A DNA stretch of 64,000 nt from NCBI GenBank assembly GCA_004764695.1, contig SMSO01000006.1, positions 1,158,859 through 1,222,858 on the forward strand. Reading direction: 5' to 3'. How positions within the stretch are numbered: the first letter of the stretch is position 1; every line of letters begins with the position of its first letter. The translations under genes were made by a program, and so were the position numbers. The DNA comes from Schizochytrium sp. TIO01 (Eukaryota > Sar > Bigyra > Thraustochytrida > Thraustochytriidae). Below are positions 20,823-31,322 of the stretch, piece after piece. The notes beneath the pieces are model-generated. The model saw only the letters and a list, made by a program, of their open reading frames with translations, was not told where the DNA came from and made no database searches.

Positions 20823-22074
20823 GCGCATGTTCTTTCTTTATACGCATCACACTACGAATCAACCGCCACAAATACTCTTGCCTCTTCATCTACACCTTAA
20901 TACTTGCTTTTCATAGTTCATACCCAATCTTCATCAGCCAACCTATGTTCTTCAACCTTTTTGTCGCATTCACAATTATCCTTTTCTTTAAACTTTGCCT
21001 CTTGTTTTTTTTTGAGTGGAGGCTCACTTATTCTTCTCTTGAGTGTACTGTATAGTGGAATCCGTTGTGCATTTAGATGGTGATTTGTGAGATATCTCTT
21101 GTTTTGAACCGAAGTAATAACGATGCATAACAGCAGAGGAGGCTCTTCAATGTCTTTGCCTATAAATACATTGATATAGGCTAAACTATGAAACACATAA
21201 CTACCACATAGGGAAGATATTGGATTAAAAACTCGTCTCAAGCGTACGGAGTATTTCAATCGATCAGACTTCATCGAATTCTTTGCGTAGATCTCAAGAG
21301 AAAAAGTATCCTATAGAAGAACAAACAAATGAATCATTGCGTAGTGACAATGGTGTCCGCGCAGTCACGATTGCAACAGACCTGAATACCCACAAGCAGA
21401 GATTTACCTTACAGAGAAAATTGCAAATTACATTTAGCTCTCAATAATCCCTCGAGGTTAAACTTCGCATGTCTGAACAAAGCGACACAATGACATGCTG
21501 ATAACAGAGGACTAATATAGAAATTCTCAAATTCTAATTCCCAAAACGAAAAAGTAATACACAGTTCAGGACAAAAAGAGTATCCTGGTGAGGAACAAGA
21601 AACAAATAAGAAATAAAAGGAGGCAGCCTTCGAAAACAAGAATGTTAGATGGTTCAAGAAAGTCACAAGTACTCACAAACTCATTGCAAGGATTGTACAT
21701 AGTGAGTAAATATAATAACAAGAAAGGAAACAAGCTTATCTGCCTCTAACCATGAGAAATAAAGGATTTCTCAAAATTCACATCTTCAGGAAAATCCGCT
21801 TACTTGCAAACATGTTATAAAACCCTAACCTAAATGTCACCGACTCGGAAAGGAGGCAAGAAGATGGAGAGGGGAAAACGTGATCAGCAAGGGATAAACA
21901 TGAAAAAGAATAGTCATATACCCGAGGCAGCTCAGAAGATTATTATCTCCAGAAAAGCATTACTACTCTAGCTAGCTATGAGCTACGAAGATAATAATCA
22001 CAGCAAATGAATAGTGTCCCACCGCGAGAATATTAGTTTCTTTACGTCAAGAGGAGAAGTAGAAGACAAACGCC
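20823..22074. other. convergent intergenic region
   Basis: A 1.25 kb AT-rich gap between the convergent RPF2 and RPL38 genes. No gene, RNA or repeat recognised. Confidence 0.5.
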
Positions 22075-23013
22075 TTACTGGATCTCCTCGCGCTTGAGAC
22101 CAGGGGGAAGGGACTGGGTGAGCTTGTCGGCCTTCTGCATGTCAGGGACGCTGAGGGTGTAGAGGTAGCGAGAGCAGCGGATCTTGAACTTGGTCTTGTT
22201 GTTCTTGTCCTTCTTGATCGTCACCTTCTTGGCATCGGCACGTCGTGCCTTCTGGAGGAAGTCACGGATGTCCTTGATTTCCTTGGGCTGTTTATTCATC
22301 AATCAACGAGCAATATGTACTGTTAGTCATCTCCTGTTCCTTTAAAACATTGACATTTTATTTTCGGGGACCACATAGGACACGCCAGCAACCATGGAAT
22401 TCAACTAGAGGGAATATATCAACAGAGATACCTTCAGAATCGACAAAACTAAGCCGTCCGTCTTTTATAACATAAACAAATAAGAGGCTCGGCTTCTTTT
22501 TGAGAGAAAATAACCTCCCTTCGGCGTCAATCAACAGACACAGTAAAACCACCATCGCAGTGAATCCCATTCTTCTCGCGATGAGGTTTTATACATCTGT
22601 AAATGTTCATCATATGACCGGCTGTGCCTCTATGTCGAGGTTCTTCTTCACAAATAGCATAAACAAAGAAAAAGAAAGAAGAAAGCAATGGTGGTCTCGA
22701 TGTCCGAAGGTGAATTTCCCATCAAAGAAAGGTTTTTCAAACGTCGTCTCAAGGTATCTCCGAGCTTGTTGGATTTGTCTCATCCCATGCGGCAGTTGAT
22801 ATCCTCATCCTCGAGTCTCCTCTGAGGATCACTCTAGTAGGTAAACAATAAAGGGCGGTCCTGGCCTCGGTGTCCTCATGATCATCCTCATCAACGCAAT
22901 GTGACACCAGAAAGCCTCCTGTACGCCTTCAAGCGAAGGGAGGGGCTTCTGGCATCGCAGCGGGGTCCTCAGCAGCTGCACGAAGCAGCATCGGGCTGTA
23001 CGCCACGTACCAT
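22075..23013 (-). CDS. RPL38: 60S ribosomal protein L38 (eL38), two exons, first coding exon is only the ATG
   Basis: Exon 2 (22287-22075) encodes [20 protein letters not shown], then [19 protein letters not shown] and [13 protein letters not shown], all 70 residues of eL38 after the initiator Met. It begins exactly at an acceptor (AATAAACAG|CCC), and no ATG in frame fits immediately upstream. The best exon 1 is the lone ATG at 23013-23011, with strong context (GCCACCATGG) directly followed by a donor (GTACGT). The intron would be 723 bases in phase 0 and gives M-P-K-E-I, matching the M-P-R-K-I-E start of eL38. eL38 is a small protein of the large ribosomal subunit surface. Exon 2 is certain; the exon 1 position is inferred, with weaker candidate ATG-GT sites at 22395 and 22555. 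Confidence 0.88.
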
Positions 23014-23863
23014 GGTGGCAAGAAAGTTGGCGCGTCTCCTCTCGCGTCTGCGGTGGGTCGTGTTCTGCCGCTCTTCGCTGCCTCTCGTTCAAGTTCCCTC
23101 TATTCCCCTCTTTCGCTATTCCCGCTGTTCCCCTATGTTGTCCCTCTCATCCATTAAAGGTCCCTGTGTTCCCCTCAGAAGGCGTGGAGGGGTGGCCAAG
23201 AGATACTGCGGCGCTGAGATGCGCCGGAACTATGGTAGACCCAACCCTGGTGTGGAAGAAGTGGATGCGGGGACGGGGTGTGTGAAAACTTGGGAGGTGT
23301 GTAGTAGGTTATGGGGAACCGGGGACTGATTTGGGGATCTTGGAGTGGTTTCAATAACGGGTTACAGGGAAGGAGGTTAGCGTTGTGATGGGGATCTGCC
23401 GCACGAGCAGCTCAGTGCCCAAGGGCTTCAACCTTCAAACAACCTTCAAGTCAGTGAATAGATTGCTAGGGAGGGAATAAGTGTACTATAGATGTGTCTG
23501 TATCAAAGATGAGTTCACGTGTCAGGAAGGTTTACTGAAATTCTGCGCCTGCCCATGTATGTATTTAAGGACTCGGAGGCCAAGATTGACATGGAATTGC
23601 TTGATATAATATATTTCTAAAAGTGAACAGGAAAAAAATAAGAAGATTGGAACGTATGGCAACATAAGGTGTAGAGGGAAATAAAAATCTAGAGAAGAAA
23701 TCCATGATTGTTTTTTTAATATTATTAAAATGAAAGGGAAAGGAGAGAAAGTTGCAAGAAGAGTTCTACCAAAAAAAAACAAAAATCATACAGCGCCGAG
23801 TTAGAAAACAAGAGAGGATACGGCCATGAAGATGAAGAAGGACAGAAACCAAACCTTACGCCT
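23014..23863. other. intergenic, RPL38 promoter side
   Basis: The proximal ~150 bases (plus strand 23090-23180) contain repeated TTCCC pyrimidine blocks (CTATTCCCCT, CTATTCCCGC, GTTCCCCTAT, TGTTCCCCTC), reminiscent of ribosomal-protein promoter tracts. The rest is AT-rich 3' flank of the SANT gene. An open stretch on the plus strand across 22901-23329 overlaps the RPL38 first exon and is not believed. Confidence 0.45.
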
Positions 23864-24764
23864 CTACTCGGCATAGTAAGACCGCTTCCAAACCTTGTAG
23901 TTGTCAGTCTTCTTCCAAACATAGTAGAAATCTATTACCTCACGGGTGTTCTTCGAACGGATCATCTTTTGGATAGCATGGAATTTCTTTCCATATGCAC
24001 AAATTCCTGCTTCAAAAATAGCGATTTCACGACTAGACCAAAGCTCCTCAACACGAGGCCTATACAAAGGGCTGACAAGAAGCCCAAGGGAGTTATGGTG
24101 CTGGATGCCCGCAAGGCGTACATCTGATTGTTTGGCGCGGCTCTTTTTGTTGCTCGCTTTTGGCTGAGACGACATCAGCAATGCCGATGTCCGTAGCTTC
24201 AGTGAAGGTCCATTTACGTCATTGGGATGAGCTGGAAACTTTTGTTTGTGCACAACTGTAAGAGTTTCGCTGAGATCTGCCTGGGGGTCCTTGGGATTTT
24301 CTGGGCGGGGCTTGATACTTGAGAAGAGTGTGGGCGAACATGGTCGCTGAAATTTACGTGGGATGTTGCTAGTAGAGTTGCTGTTCGACTCCCCACGCCT
24401 CCGCTTTGAGCTCGTTGTATTCTGTTGTTGATCAGGTCCCTCATAGAGTACCTGCGGGATACATGTTTCGCATTGAGCAGGAGTACCAAGATTGTCAGTT
24501 AAGTCATCCTTACAGAAGCATTCTACGCATTACACATCGCGTAGCAAGACCTCCCCCTTCTCCAAAAATTTGCTTGCATCGACGAGCTTTCTCTATCCAT
24601 CTCTCACTTACGTCACGGAGTGCTAAGACTTCTGACTTTTGCTGCAAGTTTTCGGGGACCTTAAGCAGCGGGTCCTGAGCCAGCCGCTTTAAGAAGTCTA
24701 AGCTTTCATCCACCGTTGGTCTGCGCCGCTTGCCATTCTTTGTCTGGTCGTCACCTGTCCTCAT
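23864..24764 (-). CDS. SANT/Myb-domain protein (MIER/RCOR-like SANT), two exons
   Basis: Exon 1 (24764-24612) starts MRTGDDQTKNGKRRRPTVDE and ends LALRD at the donor GAC|GTAAGT. Exon 2 (24451-23864) begins at CCGCAG|GTACTC (VLYEGPDQQQ). The join is phase 0 over a 160-base intron, total 246 aa. The C-terminal region has a SANT domain: ELWSSREIAIFEAGICAYGK, KKFHAIQKMI, then TREVIDFYYVWKKTDNYKVW. The FYY-WKK signature is that of SANT domains in MIER, MTA and RCOR corepressor subunits, which bind histone deacetylases and histone tails. I see no ELM2 domain. Basic KRRR clusters suggest nuclear localisation. Further upstream exons are possible (see findings). Confidence 0.75.
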
Positions 24765-26063
24765 TCAATTAAGAAAAGTGTTCGCGACAAGCAAGAAGAC
24801 CGACCGTACGTACGGATAGATGCATACATGCGTGCCACCGTCGTCAACACTTAACTCTCGTCAGTCATCTGCGTGGTCCTGCATCCTACACTCAATAATT
24901 CCAACCCATAACACTGCTTCACCCGGGTCCTTGCACCTGGAAACCCCTTGCTCAAGCCCACAGGCTTCACGAGCTTCATCTTCAAGCTTTTCCGCGAACG
25001 AAGATGTCCTTTCTCCACCATCAATCATATCATCTTGGTCGAAACCTTTCCTGACTACCATAGTCCTCTAAAAAAAACTTACGGCCAGAGGCTCCGTCAG
25101 ACGTCATCGTAGCCAAATCGAGCTGCTTTGGGGCTCTCTCGGCAGCTAAATTGCTCCTCGGAGAGCGAGAAGCCGGAGGGACTCGGGTCTGCCAAGGCCA
25201 GGACAAGGGGATGGGTAGGTAAGTAATCTAAGGGAACAAACAGTCATCCTCCTGAAGATAGATAGCATATTAGTATACATACCTCCGCTCGTGCAAGATA
25301 GCATACTAGTATGCGTATTCAGGACTGTTGAGAGCGTAGGTGCCGAAGTTTGAGAAATGGGCGGTTTCCCATAGACAATTACATTTATCACTGGAGGTGC
25401 CCAAAATACCTACGCAGGCACTCTGACCGTTGCGCGGGCCCTGCTGCCTCTGTAGAAGTCCTGCGTTTTCTGCCGTGAATTGGCGGGTTCGTATTCGCGA
25501 TTGAGATCGTCTTGAAGCACTGCCGTGGTGACCAGCGATAAGCTGTACAAAAAGAAAAGCAACCCTTGCTACGGTCATATCGCAACCCCCAAAAGAACTC
25601 GCTCCCGTGCTACGTACCTGGAGACCTAAACTATGAGCTGCAGTCTTTCGTAAAGGAGGGGCTTCTGCTCCTCTTGTACTTCACTGCGCTCTGCTGTGCG
25701 CGTGCATCAAGGAACCGGGCAGATCCCGCCCGAGCGCCCTGTAAGAACCCGATGTTTGCCAAGCAAGCAAGCAAGTCATCCAAGTCTTCAAGGTCCGCAC
25801 CAACAGCAGGCATGGCCATGCCGCAGCACCGCGATCAATAACCAACATCATGTGCACGCCCTCCGCCAGCGTTGACAAGCGCGAGATGTCAGCCTTCGAA
25901 TTGCAAACCAGGCTGTGCCTTGAGCCTGTGGAGACGCATACTGCTGCAACACGTGCCGTCGAAGAAGCGCTCGAAGGCACATCCGTACGAGGCAGCCAAT
26001 ATCAGCCATCTCAGCCCAAGCCTCAGCCGAAGAGCACGAGCTGCTGAGCCTCCGTCCACGCCC
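24765..26063. other. intergenic or unresolved upstream exons
   Basis: A 1.3 kb stretch without a confident gene. A minus-strand open segment (25054-24861) and an ATG-donor pair (ATG 25114, GTAAGT near 25089) could be 5' exons of the SANT gene. A minus-strand frame at 25578 starts with a signal-peptide-like MTVARVAFLFVQLIAG, with no other support. Confidence 0.35.
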
Positions 26064-26468
26064 ATGGAGACCACCTCGTGGAAACCAATTGGCGCATCCG
26101 GACTTGGAAGCGGAGTCCCAGATCATGCCAACTTCAAGCGCAGCGACGACTCGTGCATAAGCTGCTGCGAAAAGCACGCCTTGTCCTTGTCCTCACGAGT
26201 GTGCCACGATAGCGAGCGCTGGTTGAGCAGCTGTCTGTCTGGGCAGGCAGGCATTGAGTTCATGGAATTCGATGATGGCCAGCGAGATGTAAGAGGCAGG
26301 CACTACGAAAGAGCGAGCCTCGCTGACCTCAGATCGGGTGGCCACGCATCGCTTGACCGGAAATTGCAGCTGGGTCACGACGACGCAGGCCTTGATGATA
26401 TTCTGGTAGACCCTCAGCTAGCTTGGACTCCGCCTTGGACCAGATCAGCGCAGACGGCAGCGATGTAA
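26064..26468 (+). CDS. hypothetical protein, low confidence
   Basis: A 134-codon open frame from ATG 26064 (CCCATGG) in a locally GC-rich stretch, METTSWKPIGASGLGS to RSAQTAAM. It is Ser/Cys/Asp-rich with no recognisable domain, signal peptide or membrane segment. A preceding small frame (ATG 25850, 65 codons) ends 17 bases upstream. Both may be chance open frames or exons of one spliced gene: a donor-like GTAAGC overlaps the stop. I report it because it fills an otherwise empty 2.5 kb. Confidence 0.2.
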   Translation: METTSWKPIGASGLGSGVPDHANFKRSDDSCISCCEKHALSLSSRVCHDSERWLSSCLSGQAGIEFMEFDDGQRDVRGRHYERASLADLRSGGHASLDRKLQLGHDDAGLDDILVDPQLAWTPPWTRSAQTAAM

Positions 26469-27345
26469 GCCCTGGTTTTGGATGATGGTGTTCCTTAATA
26501 ATTGATTTATATGCTCACTCAATATCTCTCGATTGTAATGTTGTATTCCTGCGTTTAGGGAAGGCGGGCCACTGATGCATTGAACGTGGTCTCGTAAGGG
26601 CTTGAGGCCATGCACAATGGTCGTTTGGCACACAAAGCTCGCAGGCTCGCGAAGTATTGTTCGACTCTTGATGATGATAGATTGATTCTTTCTATTCCAC
26701 GGTTGATTCTTTCGTTCTTTCTCACAAGTTCTTTCCATTGCTGATAAGGGTGTTAGTTCTATACACTACTATAGTTTACGCTAAGAGATAAGCAGTGGAG
26801 GCACTAAAAAATGAAAAAGTTGGTACCACTACCTACATAGCAAGAGCCTAGCGTAACGCAAAGGGCCGCGATCATTCAATCATCCCATTGCTGCTTCGCC
26901 TCGCCCAAATTGGCTTCGCTCGTCTCCTGAACCTTGACTGACAGCAACCTCTGGGCTCCGTGGAACTGGCCACGCAGAACGCCTCTGGTTACAGGCAGCA
27001 CCACCAGCTACGATCGCCTCGTGTGCTAAGAGCTCTGTTCTAGCTTCCTCTGGACCTCATCCTCAGGTTTCTCGCCTGCATCAGTGATACACCAAAAAGG
27101 CTAACCCCGGCGTTCGCAAAAGACTCCACTGGATTATTATTGGGTCATAATTGCTTCGAGCTGCTAGATTGTTTTTATTTCCACAGGTTATTTGCAAGTT
27201 TCAGACCAAGGTCGCTTGGGACTCGCTCAGGCGTGGCTTCTGTATCTCTCACCATAAACCATTTCCTACTGTATTCGCCAAAGTCGAATTCCATAGAGCT
27301 TGGCTGCTTTCGTGTCTCCTCTCTACCTTTGAGAGCTCTACCGAG
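26469..27345. other. intergenic and 5' region of HEMK1-like gene
   Basis: No confident gene. A good acceptor (TTTTTATTTCCACAG) ends at 27186, and the frame of the methyltransferase is open from there. An intron in the 5' UTR or a missing first coding exon is therefore likely upstream, but no matching donor with ATG was identified. Confidence 0.4.
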
Positions 27346-28251
27346 ATGGTTCACAAAGTGGCTCGCGAACTGGCCTCTACATTATTTCCTCGACTAGAAC
27401 GTGGTCTTGCAGGCCGCGTAAGTGAGATGCGCGCGTGGGAAGAGGCACGTCTTTTGGCAGACTACTTACATGAGACCGGGCACACCTCTGATCGTGACGT
27501 AGGGGAAGTATTAAGGCGTAGGATTGAACTAGATGAGCCTGTGGCGTACATCACTAGCAAAGCCTTCTTTTGGACCTTGGACCTTCGTGTGAGTCGCGAT
27601 GTTCTCATTCCAAGGCCTTGTTCTGAGGTCCTTGTTGACACTGCAGTAAGCCATCTCCGCCAGACTACCGGGTCAACGAATTGTGAAACTAGTAGCAACG
27701 CAATTGTTGACCTTGGGACTGGCAGCGGTTGTCTGCTTCTTGCTACACTGAGCGAGTGCCGAAGAGCTGTTGGCGTGGGTGTTGACGTCTCAAAGGGTGC
27801 TCTTGCAGTTGCCAAAGACAATGCTCGCACCAATAAGCTTTCTGATAGGACTCGATTTCTACTCCACGACTTTACACAGGACTCGCTAGCAGATTCTTTG
27901 CTTGAGGCAATCACGCCTCACCACCCTGCACAGGTTTTACTTAGCAACCCGCCTTACATCCGCCAAGCTGAGATCCAAGACCTCGCGCCTGCTGTGAAGA
28001 AGTTTGAGCCCCATCTGGCGCTTGTTGGTGGTGAAGATGGTCTTGACTGCTATCGTGCCATCGCACGTCAGGTTGACCCTCTCCTTGAGGTTGGCATTCT
28101 CGATAAGGGTAGTGCGCTCATTCTTGAAGCTGGAGACACCCAGGCGGCCGACATCGCAGATATCATGAAGGGTCAAGTGCCAGCAAGCACAATTGATATC
28201 ATAAAGGACCTGGCAGGCTTTGACCGTTGTGTCAAGGTGACCTTGAAGTAA
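27346..28251 (+). CDS. HEMK1: HemK/PrmC-type N5-glutamine methyltransferase
   Basis: 301 aa from ATG 27346. The N-terminal helical domain has the PrmC sequence RDVLIPRPCSEVLVD (usually LIPRPDTE). The SAM-binding Rossmann fold shows the motif VDLGTGSGC (121-129), and the catalytic NPPY is at 201-204 followed by IRQAEI. Family members methylate the glutamine of the GGQ motif in release factors. The HEMK1 branch acts on mitochondrial release factors, N6AMT1/HEMK2 on cytosolic eRF1. The full PrmC N-terminal domain points to the mitochondrial type. No clear presequence follows the chosen ATG, but the frame is open 53 codons further up to an acceptor at 27186, and FQTKVAWDSLRRGFCISHH there could be part of one. 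Confidence 0.9.
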   Translation: MVHKVARELASTLFPRLERGLAGRVSEMRAWEEARLLADYLHETGHTSDRDVGEVLRRRIELDEPVAYITSKAFFWTLDLRVSRDVLIPRPCSEVLVDTAVSHLRQTTGSTNCETSSNAIVDLGTGSGCLLLATLSECRRAVGVGVDVSKGALAVAKDNARTNKLSDRTRFLLHDFTQDSLADSLLEAITPHHPAQVLLSNPPYIRQAEIQDLAPAVKKFEPHLALVGGEDGLDCYRAIARQVDPLLEVGILDKGSALILEAGDTQAADIADIMKGQVPASTIDIIKDLAGFDRCVKVTLK

Positions 28252-29109
28252 CGAGGATGCTCATTACCTGCTACACATACCTGGACTGTACAGATTATCG
28301 AACTCACCCCCCTGTGCACCTGGCGATAGTCTGCGAATAGCTAGTAATGCACCCACTTAACTTACGTGGGTGCTGATTTCCGCAAACTTTCTTGGTAATC
28401 TCTACATTGTTTCATCAAGGTTCTTTGATTGTCAGTTTACTTGCTAGCTGGCTCGCAAAGCCTGATGTATCTGTGCGAGCATTGGGAGACAAATCTGCCT
28501 TTCGTATTTACTCACAAATGTCCGATTTGCAAACGAGAATAAGGGAATTGAATTCGGCAAGTGGCAAGCTCTCAGCAGGAGCTGAGTAAGGCAGTGAGGC
28601 TTGTTGTTCAAACATCCGTACTATTTCACCCACTTACTTGCAGAGAATTCGCACTATAATATCCGCTGCGTACTCTTGAAATGAAAGGATACAGAATTCT
28701 TCAACGAGTACTATAGTGAATTCTTTGAGGGTATACACTTCATATTTTCTATGCTTGGAAAATGTTGCGATTAATCATGCTACACGCTAAAATAAAATAA
28801 GTAAACTAGTCTTTTATTTGCACAAAACATTACCTCATATATCCCTTTTTCCTTCAGTCAAAGTATCGATTTGCATATACGAGATTCGCAAGAATTGAAA
28901 TAGCAATTGGACCCGAAAGATTAAACGTTTTTTTAATGATAATTAATGATTTAGTTTACCTAGATGTAATAGAAAAGGTGAGCCGACCTCTTAGAGACAT
29001 TGACACCTAAGGTATCATCATTTGAAAGAAATTTAGATTGGTGCAATACATTATTTCAATGATTAAGTCAGCATATTTTACAAGAAGAAAAAATCAGAAA
29101 CATCAGTCG
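28252..29109. other. convergent intergenic region
   Basis: An AT-rich gap between convergent genes. No gene or RNA seen. Confidence 0.5.
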
Positions 29110-30540
29110 TTATGCAGACTTTGGGCGCAGACGTGCTAAATAGGCTTCAGCTGCATCTGCACGCTTCTTGGCCTCGAGGCGTCGGTTTAGTTCTGCACGT
29201 TTAGCACTAACCAAGCGCTCAGCCCGAATTCTCTGTTTTTGCATCCATGCTAGAGACTCCCGCACATTCTGTAGATCTTGAGTTAATGCTCGTGAGAACC
29301 GGGTATGACTTGCAAACTCAAAAGCGAGTTTATTGTAGACATCAAATTCTCCTTTGATCTCCTCTAAAAACCGATCAAGGAACACGGAATACTCTGGACG
29401 TCCACGTTGTTCTAGCTCTTCAGCATATTCATCAATGAGTACGTTTGCCAGATTGGCAACAATGTCAAGGCATGTGGCACGAGGTTTTACGAGCTTGAAC
29501 TCTGCTCTGCCTTCGGTTCGTCCTTGCTCAGACCCGTCTTCCTCATTCTCTTGTCTTCGCTTCTTTCTCGCGCGTCTGCGCTGTCTGCGCCCTTCACTTT
29601 CATGAGAGGAGTCTGACAAGTCAGACTCAGCCTCAGAGACGCTCGAATCGGATTCAGGCTCGAGGCGTCGCTGTTGTTTCTTGTGAACCTGGCTAAGTGG
29701 AGTGTATTTATTATTCTTACGTCCACGAAGTCCTGCTGATCTTGCTGGTGTTGATGTTCTGGAGTTTGCACCAGTGTCAGAGTCCAGATCCGAATCAGAG
29801 TCAGAGCCTCCATCTTCTTCACGTTGATTTGTTCGCTTAAACAATGGTCGTTTAATTTTCTTTTTAGTGGAAGACAAAAGCCACTCCGATTTGATATCAG
29901 CAGCTTCCTGCTGTTTACGCCGTCGTGGAGTTGTATCGACTGCGACCATTCCTGCCATCGAGTCTTCCATGTTGAAGTTTGTCATTGTAGCTGTTCTTGA
30001 CCCAATTTTGGATTTTTGTGGTGTTGCCCGCCGTCTCGGTGCCTCCAAGCTGTCCATGTCGCTCTCGGCCTCATCTTGATCGTCATCTTCAACTTGTCCT
30101 CCCTCGCCCGAGCTATTATCATTTGCCATAATGTCGTTCCCAGTATCATCGTCATCATTGGCGTCAACGTCTTCGCCATTCCCAAAATTTTCTTCATCGC
30201 TATCATGATCGTTGTTGTCATCTTGAAAAGGATCTTCACTACCGTTATCGTTTCCAATCTCGTTGTCTTCATCATCGTCATCGTCAAAATCAATATCTTG
30301 ACCATTCTCGGCCTGATTTAAACCAGCTTTGCGTGCGCTAGAGGCCGCCATGGAGGCGTCTGGATCATCTTCAAGGCCGCTCGCGAGAGACCGAATCTTT
30401 GCGCGGCGCCGCTGTCGACTCAGGTCATCAGGCCGTCGCTGTCGCGCCCTGCGCAGATTCGAGGTTGCATTGCGCCGCCGCGGTGCGAGCTCCTGTACAA
30501 ACGGCGTGGCAGCGCCGTTCGAACTGGGTTCATCAGCCAT
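29110..30540 (-). CDS. hypothetical acidic/basic nuclear-type protein, 476 aa
   Basis: Start at ATG 30540 (MADEPSSNGAA). The first ~70 residues are Arg-rich. Residues ~75-165 are extremely acidic with Asp runs (DFDDDDDED and similar). The middle alternates Ser/Asp-rich and Arg/Lys-rich stretches (KKKIKRPLFKR, RRQRRRARKKRRQ). Only the last ~130 residues look folded: CLDIVANLANVLIDEYAEEL and a helical region through ESLAWMQKQRIRAERL to the end. The basic clusters suggest nuclear or nucleolar location. The helical end could be a kinetochore or chromatin interaction module, but I recognise no family. Single exon, tail-to-tail with HEMK1. Confidence 0.75.
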   Translation of the reverse strand: MADEPSSNGAATPFVQELAPRRRNATSNLRRARQRRPDDLSRQRRRAKIRSLASGLEDDPDASMAASSARKAGLNQAENGQDIDFDDDDDEDNEIGNDNGSEDPFQDDNNDHDSDEENFGNGEDVDANDDDDTGNDIMANDNSSGEGGQVEDDDQDEAESDMDSLEAPRRRATPQKSKIGSRTATMTNFNMEDSMAGMVAVDTTPRRRKQQEAADIKSEWLLSSTKKKIKRPLFKRTNQREEDGGSDSDSDLDSDTGANSRTSTPARSAGLRGRKNNKYTPLSQVHKKQQRRLEPESDSSVSEAESDLSDSSHESEGRRQRRRARKKRRQENEEDGSEQGRTEGRAEFKLVKPRATCLDIVANLANVLIDEYAEELEQRGRPEYSVFLDRFLEEIKGEFDVYNKLAFEFASHTRFSRALTQDLQNVRESLAWMQKQRIRAERLVSAKRAELNRRLEAKKRADAAEAYLARLRPKSA

Positions 30541-31322
30541 TGCAAATTGCTTAGATTCGTTTAGAGCGAAAATTCTATTCCAAACCTGCCGATGGGACCA
30601 GAAACTCCAAACCTCGATCGAGTTGATCGCGATTCGTTCTTGTTTTTCATTTATTGGGAAAAAGAGAAGTCTTACAAAATGTTGAATAACATTAATAATA
30701 TAACGACCAAATAGAGTCAATTAGAGTGGGACTAGGAAGGTAGTCTTGAGAACAGAAGTTCCTGAATTGGGGAGAAAGAGAAACGATGCTGATAAAGCGA
30801 AACACGCATGACTATGCCACATGTCTTCTATGGAATGTGGATAATATATGCAGCACCAGAAGACGCTATGCGTTTGATTTGATTTGATCTATTATCCTTT
30901 ACAAATGAGGCCCTTGTTATAATTCAAATTTGTATACTTCATTTAGAACAAAGGGACTTGAAACCCAAATGTCCGCGCGAAGAGAGGAATTCGTCGTCTT
31001 ATAACATAATGATTTCAACAGATGAAGTTGCTAAGCAACACACTCTTTGATTTTGTTATCTTGATTTGTTTTTCAATTTGTTTTATCTTACACATTTAAT
31101 AAGCAATAAGACTGTCCATGCCTTGACAGTTTGGATTATAGTGATTCTGCTACGCTAACTCCAAATTCTGGCGCTATATCATGAAGCACGCACAAGAGAA
31201 AGCCCATGTCTTTTGACTTATTGAAGGTATAATCGAATGAAAAGGATCAGCAGGAATTAAAAGTCCCTACCAACTTAAAGAAAAGCAAACGGATGTGTAA
31301 AACGATTCGAACAAAATGTCAT
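30541..31322. other. intergenic, same-strand gap
   Basis: AT-rich 780 bases between the acidic protein's promoter and the stop of the FAIM-like gene. Nothing recognised. Confidence 0.5.

Noticed and set aside
19845-20828. 327-codon open frame antisense to RPF2
   Set aside because: It covers RPF2 on the opposite strand, resembles no protein and is explained by GC3-biased codons that avoid stops in the complementary frame.
22901-23329. 142-codon plus-strand frame
   Set aside because: It overlaps the RPL38 first exon and promoter, has no ATG with good context and no protein-like domain.
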